Assembly (NCBI GenBank): GCA_003242885.1
Contig: QKMZ01000002.1
Coordinates: forward strand, 124,001-188,000
Length of the DNA: 64,000 nt
Source: Candidatus Melainabacteria bacterium
GTDB taxonomy: Bacteria > Cyanobacteriota > Vampirovibrionia > Obscuribacterales > Obscuribacteraceae
Direction: 5' to 3'
Numbering within the stretch: position 1 is the stretch's first letter; the number at the start of each line of letters is the position of its first letter. Shown piece after piece: positions 59,851 to 64,000 of this stretch. The translations under genes were made by a program, and so were the position numbers. The notes under the pieces are model-generated. The model was not told the origin of the DNA, searched no databases, and was given only the letters and a program-made list of their open reading frames with translations.

Positions 59851-62211
59851 TTACCGGATCGTGACGTGCTGCTTGAGTTCGGCGCCGAACATTCTTTCGC
59901 GGAGTTCTGGAACGAACCTTTGTATAGACAAATCTTCGGTTGCGTTGAAATCTCGCAGTCGATCTTGAATCTGCCTATCGGTGAGAAAGGCGCTGTAATT
60001 TTTTAGCGCAGGCAGTTTCTGCGTTTCAAAAAAATGCTGGTCGCGCGTCCAGTAGTGGTTGATACGGACCTGCTCTACACTGACATACGAAGAGCGGCTG
60101 CCGCTCATCGGAATCTTCTCTTCATTTACCTGTGTGCCGTGTTTTACATATTTTGCAAAATGCGGGTTGGTGACGCGTATTATCAGCTCCGGGCGGGAGA
60201 TTGTTTTGACATGCAAATTATCCTCGTTGTTTGCTTCGGCGCAACGAGTCAGCATTTCAATCATGAGCTTATCTTCTGGAATTCCTTGGCAGTTTGATGT
60301 TCCAAACATTTGCCAATTGACTGAGAGTCCGCCGAAATCTTCGTAATCTTCGAGAAGATCAGTAAGTTTCTCTTCTTTAGTCGGATAGAGATACTCATCT
60401 ACATCTATTAAAGCCAGCCATTTTGCGGATTCTGCAGTTAGATCGACAATGCGTCTGTAAGCGCTGCATTGAATATTGTTGAAGTCTTCTTGCGATTTGA
60501 TCTCAATTGGCCAGTGGTCAAGTTTGACAATGCCTGATTTTATGTACGGTTTGAGAACAGATTCAAAATCGTCTGTGCTCAAATTGTTGAACAAGTAAAA
60601 GCGTTCTACTCCAACGAGCATGTGGAATTCGAGCCATTCTTTCAGGAAGGGAGCCTGATTTTGAATGATGGCGCCAACGACAAGCTGGTTGGGATAACGC
60701 GGTCCACGCGTGTTTTTTTTGCTGCGTGTCTTTTGAGTTGTGCTTACTTGTGTGTTGGTTGCGGTGCTCGCTGTTGCGTTGCTTGTTGCCGCATTTTTTG
60801 ATGAGCTGTTCGATGCGCTGTTTGATGAGCTGTTTGATGCACCTGTTGTCGAAGGCGCTGGCTGACGCGTAGATTGCTGACCTGGCGCGCTTTGGCTACC
60901 TTTCGTTCTGCTGGTGTTAGCGCTGGGGCGATTCTTCTTGCCGAAAAGAACTTCCGGGGCGCGTTTTGGTGCAATTTGCTTTTGCAAAGTTCTGAAGTGT
61001 CGCGTCAATTTCCACGATCGACTTTTCAGAACTCGGCGAATTGACTGGCGTAAATACTGGATGTACTCTTCTTGCGCGTCCAGTGAAAGAGTGAATTCTT
61101 CAGTTGCCTTCTCATCGCCTCCGCTGCCGATGAGTTTGTTTATCTCTCTCAGGCTTCGCGTAAGTGTCCATGATGGAGTATCCATCACGCGCCGAAGATC
61201 CGCTTCCAGTTCGCGAATTCTCAGCTCTCTTCGCAATGCGCCCATGGGAGTGTCCTCTCCATCGCCTGATTGGGCAAGCACAAGCATCGTATGAAAGAGT
61301 GCTTCTTTGAGACCAAACATATCTTCGCGGCGAAGAAATTGGTCGTTGTGCAATTTCTTTTCGTTCAGCTCGCCAGTGTCGATAAGGTTGCTTAGAGCGC
61401 AGGAGAGCCAATAAAGAGTTTCGCGGACAAACTTGTGGCGAGACTTGCCGATTTTTTTCAATGAGCTTTCCATCGCGTATGACAGATGGACAATGTCGGA
61501 GGCAAGCCACAGTTGGGCATTATTGGCAGCCGTCGCACCGCTTGCATGTTTTCGGAAGCTGGCAAGTTCTTCGTTAATGAAGGCGTAGTCGCCTTTTTGC
61601 AAAATCCGAAGCCAGTACTCAATGTCACCGATATGGCGAAATTGCGTGGCGAAGCCGCTGCCTACGGAAGTCTTCCGGAACATCACCGTGCAGGGCTCGC
61701 CTATGATATTGCGCAATGGGTCGAGACTGTGGCTGATTATGTCTTCTGCAGCATAGAAGGGCTCCGAGCCGAAAAGGTCTAAGGCCGTGACAATGCCTTC
61801 GTGAGGAATCGATCTCCCGTTTTCGTCGATTACTTTTCGACGCGAGCTTACTAAAGCAATCTTTGGGTTCTCTTGAAGAACTGCGACCTGGCGTTCAATA
61901 AGAGTTGGCTCCCAGAGATCGTCCTGCGCGTGAGGCTTGATGTATTCGCCTTTTGCTCGCAGCAGGCAAATGTTGTAATTCTGAAAGAGTCCCAGCCGCT
62001 GATCATTTTTTGAATACCGGATGCGGGGGTCATTCTTTGCATATCGCTCAATGATTTCAAACGTGGCGTCTGACGAGCCATCATCTGAAATTATGAATTC
62101 GAAATTCTGGTAAGTTTGCCCAAGAGCGCTTTCGATTGCCTGAGGCAAAAATTCGGCGCCGTTATAAGTCGGCAAGCATATTGAAACTAGGAATTCCACC
62201 AGGCTGCCCAT
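59851..62211 (-). CDS. GT2-GT92 fusion glycosyltransferase
   Basis: About 786 residues from the ATG at 62211; the frame extends to a TTG at 62271, which I consider less likely. The N-terminal GT2 domain has VSICLPTYNGAEFLPQAIES, the DDGSSDATFE nucleotide site and HAQDDLWEPTLIERQ. The middle is helical (about 250-400), then comes a low-complexity Ser/Asn/Thr/Ala-rich linker (SNSSSNSASNSSSKNAATSN). The C-terminal GT92/DUF23 domain has VVGAIIQNQAPFLKEWLEFHMLVGVERFYLFNN, the LIDVDEYL Asp pair and NHYWTRD. Two transferases in one chain suggest successive additions to one glycan. No membrane segment. 150 bp upstream of the WxxIAxxxW operon on the same strand. Confidence 0.85.
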   Translation of the reverse strand: MGSLVEFLVSICLPTYNGAEFLPQAIESALGQTYQNFEFIISDDGSSDATFEIIERYAKNDPRIRYSKNDQRLGLFQNYNICLLRAKGEYIKPHAQDDLWEPTLIERQVAVLQENPKIALVSSRRKVIDENGRSIPHEGIVTALDLFGSEPFYAAEDIISHSLDPLRNIIGEPCTVMFRKTSVGSGFATQFRHIGDIEYWLRILQKGDYAFINEELASFRKHASGATAANNAQLWLASDIVHLSYAMESSLKKIGKSRHKFVRETLYWLSCALSNLIDTGELNEKKLHNDQFLRREDMFGLKEALFHTMLVLAQSGDGEDTPMGALRRELRIRELEADLRRVMDTPSWTLTRSLREINKLIGSGGDEKATEEFTLSLDAQEEYIQYLRQSIRRVLKSRSWKLTRHFRTLQKQIAPKRAPEVLFGKKNRPSANTSRTKGSQSAPGQQSTRQPAPSTTGASNSSSNSASNSSSKNAATSNATASTATNTQVSTTQKTRSKKNTRGPRYPNQLVVGAIIQNQAPFLKEWLEFHMLVGVERFYLFNNLSTDDFESVLKPYIKSGIVKLDHWPIEIKSQEDFNNIQCSAYRRIVDLTAESAKWLALIDVDEYLYPTKEEKLTDLLEDYEDFGGLSVNWQMFGTSNCQGIPEDKLMIEMLTRCAEANNEDNLHVKTISRPELIIRVTNPHFAKYVKHGTQVNEEKIPMSGSRSSYVSVEQVRINHYWTRDQHFFETQKLPALKNYSAFLTDRQIQDRLRDFNATEDLSIQRFVPELRERMFGAELKQHVTIR

Positions 62212-62346
62212 TCCATGGTAATCAATCGGACAATTATTACATGCCGATGGGTTGTGAATTCTCAGCCACAACAGTTAGACTTTCCTCATCGCGTCACGAT
62301 CCTGCGGCCGGCGAGGCTTGAGCAGTCTATTGAAAAGCGCTAATAG

Positions 62347-62481
62347 TCACAATTTGAGCGAGCCCAAAACTATTGTCGCCCAATCCTTGCCGACCTGGCG
62401 GACCAGCTGCGTGATCGCATAAATATCGAGTTTGTCGTTGTGGCACCACCGGTAGTGTTTTCTCATGAGTGTTTGCGACAC
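62347..62481 (-). CDS. Possible very small gene
   Basis: 44 codons from a GTG (or 39 from the ATG at 62466), reading MSQTLMRKHYRWCHNDKLDI then YAITQLVRQVGKDWATIVLG. The composition is protein-like and the frame fills part of a 440-bp gap otherwise empty between the GT2-GT92 gene and the regulator at 62656. No good ribosome binding site is present. It could equally be a relic of a longer gene or chance. Confidence 0.2.
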   Translation of the reverse strand: MSQTLMRKHYRWCHNDKLDIYAITQLVRQVGKDWATIVLGSLKL

Positions 62482-62655
62482 TTTCTAGTTGGGTGTCAAA
62501 AGAAACACCATATTGGATACGTGGCTAGCATCTGCTCAGTAGAATGTATTTTGGCGTGGCATAATGTGCAAAGCCGTGTGACAAAAGGTGGTTGTAAGAT
62601 TGCTCAGTGACACGGATTGTCAGCACGGGAAGAAGAGGAAGCTTCTTAACCACTT

Positions 62656-63339
62656 ATGGCACGAGTTCTCTTTGTTGAAGACGATAAAGACCTTGCAACA
62701 GCCGTAGAGATGGCGCTCGAGGCGCAAAATTTTGTCGTTGAAGTTGTGCATGATGGCAAGTCTGCTCTGGACCGGCTGACATTCGGGCATTACGACGTGG
62801 CGATAGTCGATTGGATGTTGCCGCAAATGAGTGGATACGAAGTCTGCCAGGAATACAGGCGCAATGGCGGGCAAACGCCGATTCTTTTCTTGACCGGGCA
62901 ATCTGATGTAATGCATCGCGTGCAGGCGCTTGATACGGGCGCTGATGACTATCTGTGCAAACCTTTCGCGTATGCCGAATTGATGTCGCGCGTGCGTGCG
63001 CTGCTTCGCCGTTTTCCAAAAATGGAGAATCAGGTGATTAGCCTCGGGCATCTTGAACTTGATGTTCAGCGCTGCCGAGCTAAAGTCGAAGGCAAGGATG
63101 TAGACCTGGCACCCAGCGAATTTGCCTTGTTAGAACTTTTGATGAAACACCAGGGGCGTATTTTTAGTGCCGACGATTTGCTTGACCGCGTCTTTAAGCT
63201 CGATCGAGAGGCGACTGGTGAGGCTGTCCGCCAGCGCATTTTACGTTTGCGGAAGAAAATCGACCTTGTCGGCAAACCGTCATTGATCAAAACTGTGAAA
63301 GGCCTCGGCTATTGCATGGAAGAAGCGGCTGAAAGTTAG
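62656..63339 (+). CDS. Orphan OmpR/PhoB-family response regulator
   Basis: 227 residues. Receiver with VEDD acidic pocket, phospho-acceptor Asp52 in AIVDWMLPQM, Thr in FLTGQSD and Lys in YLCKPFAYAE; the winged helix (about 127-222) ends in RQRILRLRKKIDLVGKPSLIKTVKGLGY. Highly similar in layout to the regulator at 52835-53512, so the two may come from a duplication. No kinase is adjacent. The region behind it up to murQ holds two long palindromes. Confidence 0.95.
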   Translation: MARVLFVEDDKDLATAVEMALEAQNFVVEVVHDGKSALDRLTFGHYDVAIVDWMLPQMSGYEVCQEYRRNGGQTPILFLTGQSDVMHRVQALDTGADDYLCKPFAYAELMSRVRALLRRFPKMENQVISLGHLELDVQRCRAKVEGKDVDLAPSEFALLELLMKHQGRIFSADDLLDRVFKLDREATGEAVRQRILRLRKKIDLVGKPSLIKTVKGLGYCMEEAAES

Positions 63340-63508
63340 CAATTGGATGGACACAGCGTGTAAAGAACCGCACCAGATCGGCAATTGCGAGTGGCCAATA
63401 TCTAGTCGCTGTTACTTCAGCAATTGCTTGCATCGCAGCTTGTTTAGACCGTTGCTGGTGCGATGCGCCTAACCTTACCTTGCGGCAAGCTCCGAAATGA
63501 CCTGATCT

Positions 63509-63544
63509 AGGTGGTCTGAATTTCTCAAGAAATTCAGACCACCT
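63509..63544. repeat. 36-bp inverted repeat, copy 1
   Basis: AGGTGGTCTGAATTTCT (63509-63525) is followed by CA and its exact reverse complement AGAAATTCAGACCACCT (63528-63544). It is not followed by a T-run on either strand, so it is not an ordinary terminator. A second copy with a symmetrical centre lies 105 bp away. Confidence 0.9.
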
Positions 63545-63648
63545 ATGCAGAAAGAAAAGCAGCGCCCCTGAGGCTTCTAGGGCTCAGGGTGAAATTGCTC
63601 AGAATGCAGCCGAAGCATAATCTGTGCTTGTATGGGGCTTTTAAGTCT

Positions 63649-63690
63649 TGCAGGTGGTCTGAATTTCTCGAGAAATTCAGACCACCTGCA
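63649..63690. repeat. 42-bp perfect palindrome, copy 2
   Basis: The arm TGCAGGTGGTCTGAATTTCTC (21 bases, 63649-63669) is followed directly by its reverse complement to 63690, giving a perfect 42-bp palindrome with a CG centre; the inner 36 bp equal copy 1 except for the central dinucleotide. Confidence 0.9.
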
Positions 63691-63728
63691 ACCGCTCGCA
63701 TTTAGGGCCTGCCAGTCGGGAACGAAAA

Positions 63729-63758
63729 AACCCCTGCTGGATCGCTCCTGCAGGGGTT
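63729..63758 (-). terminator. Intrinsic terminator of murQ
   Basis: On the minus strand AACCCCTGC and GCAGGGGTT form a 9-bp stem (63729-63737 with 63750-63758) followed by TTTTTTCG. It lies 60 bp beyond the murQ stop codon. Confidence 0.88.
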
Positions 63759-63817
63759 CTGTATTTCTATTGCATTCTCGCAACTGTTTGAGCAATGCGA
63801 GCCTATAGTCTATGCGC

Positions 63818-64000
63818 TTAGCAGCACTTTTCTGCTTGCGGCTTTGCGGAGCCCTCCGGTGCCGGAGAATTGGCGAGCGCTTTACGCAACGAGCCACCAT
63901 ACTTAGTGAGCAGCTCTTCAGCTTGCGCGCGGCCGAGTTTTCTCTTGGTCATCAAAATGGCCGTTTTTGCTTTGTTTTGCGATGCGACCAGCGCGCCTTC
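63818..64000 (-). CDS. murQ: C-terminal end of MurQ-like N-acetylmuramic acid 6-phosphate etherase (5' end outside the window)
   Basis: 60 residues from the window edge to a TAA. The frame lacks a start codon here because the gene enters from outside. KAKTAILMTKRKLGRAQAEELL then TKYGGSLRKAL matches the C-terminal UBA-like helical end of MurQ (normally 'VKTAIVM...G.S..EA...L...GG.VR.AL'). MurQ cleaves the lactyl ether of N-acetylmuramic acid 6-phosphate in cell-wall recycling. The last 20 residues (ANSPAPEGSAKPQAEKCC) are an Ala/Pro-rich tail ending in two cysteines, which is not typical. A terminator follows. Identification rests on this short end only. Confidence 0.7.
   Translation of the reverse strand, partial: EGALVASQNKAKTAILMTKRKLGRAQAEELLTKYGGSLRKALANSPAPEGSAKPQAEKCC

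Noticed and set aside
63509-63690. Palindromes as intrinsic terminators
   Set aside because: No T-run on either side, and arms too long and AT-containing for a normal terminator; a proper terminator for murQ is present at 63729-63758.
63577-63900. 107-residue minus-strand frame
   Set aside because: It runs through the murQ terminator and one of the palindromes and overlaps the murQ end in another frame.
1-64000. tRNA, rRNA, integrase, transposase or prophage genes
   Set aside because: None was seen on either strand; no cloverleaf-like or transposase-like sequence stood out in the gaps. A tRNAscan or Rfam search would settle RNA genes.

Overview
The window looks like chromosome of a Gram-negative-type bacterium of about 50% GC with mixed gene orientation. 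The protein flavour (a Tad pilus locus, many secreted or membrane proteins without close known relatives, FHA and zinc-ribbon proteins, DUF362 next to a prenyltransferase-repeat protein, an enlarged FtsH-like protease) fits the non-photosynthetic relatives of Cyanobacteria (Melainabacteria/Vampirovibrionia, Obscuribacterales type). That assignment is an inference; the window has no rRNA or other marker that settles it. I saw no tRNA, rRNA, CRISPR array, transposase or phage gene, and TGA is used as a normal stop.

Layout. 0-5.6 kb: end of an SGNH-like protein, a GT-C-like membrane protein, a two-domain unknown, an FHA protein, a zinc-ribbon protein and tsaD. 5.8-7.5 kb: a clear promoter and a strongly folded leader in front of two secreted Gly/Asn-rich proteins. 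7.6-16.1 kb: a Tad/Flp pilus locus on the minus strand (flp, cpaB, cpaE, tadA, tadB, tadC, DUF192, RidA, prepilin peptidase) with no secretin and no pseudopilin genes visible. 16.5-18.7 kb: prenyltransferase-repeat protein plus a Tat-exported DUF362 lipoprotein. 18.7-21.5 kb: split transketolase with a sugar-nucleotide SDR. 21.6-25.7 kb: secreted helical proteins, an LTXXQ-type protein divergent from a TetR regulator, and an aldo/keto reductase. 25.8-38.6 kb: surface glycan and membrane block (GT-C-like protein, two CDP-paratose-epimerase-like SDRs, GT2, acyltransferase 3, GT39, and a membrane spermidine-synthase-like fusion flanked by two related membrane proteins). 39-45 kb: a tiny secreted peptide, a CPBP protease, an unknown, and two sister proteins of 519 and 517 residues with a repeated C-terminal domain. 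45-50.7 kb: an FtsH-like protease with three AAA+ modules, a small secreted gene interrupted by TGA, an anchored thioredoxin, a fasciclin protein and a thioredoxin. 51-55.1 kb: two histidine kinases around one response regulator. 55.8-59.7 kb: an operon of three proteins sharing a new N-terminal motif but carrying different C-terminal domains (M15 peptidase, alpha/beta hydrolase, RlpA barrel). 59.9-64 kb: a GT2-GT92 fusion, an orphan response regulator, two long palindromes and the 3' end of murQ.

The dominant theme is the cell envelope: pilus assembly, glycan synthesis, wall-active enzymes and membrane proteolysis. The strongest candidates for something undescribed are the triple-AAA FtsH-like protease, the WxxIAxxxW protein family at 55.8-59.7 kb, and the sister proteins at 41.5-45 kb. 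All family calls come from reading the sequence; none was checked against a database.
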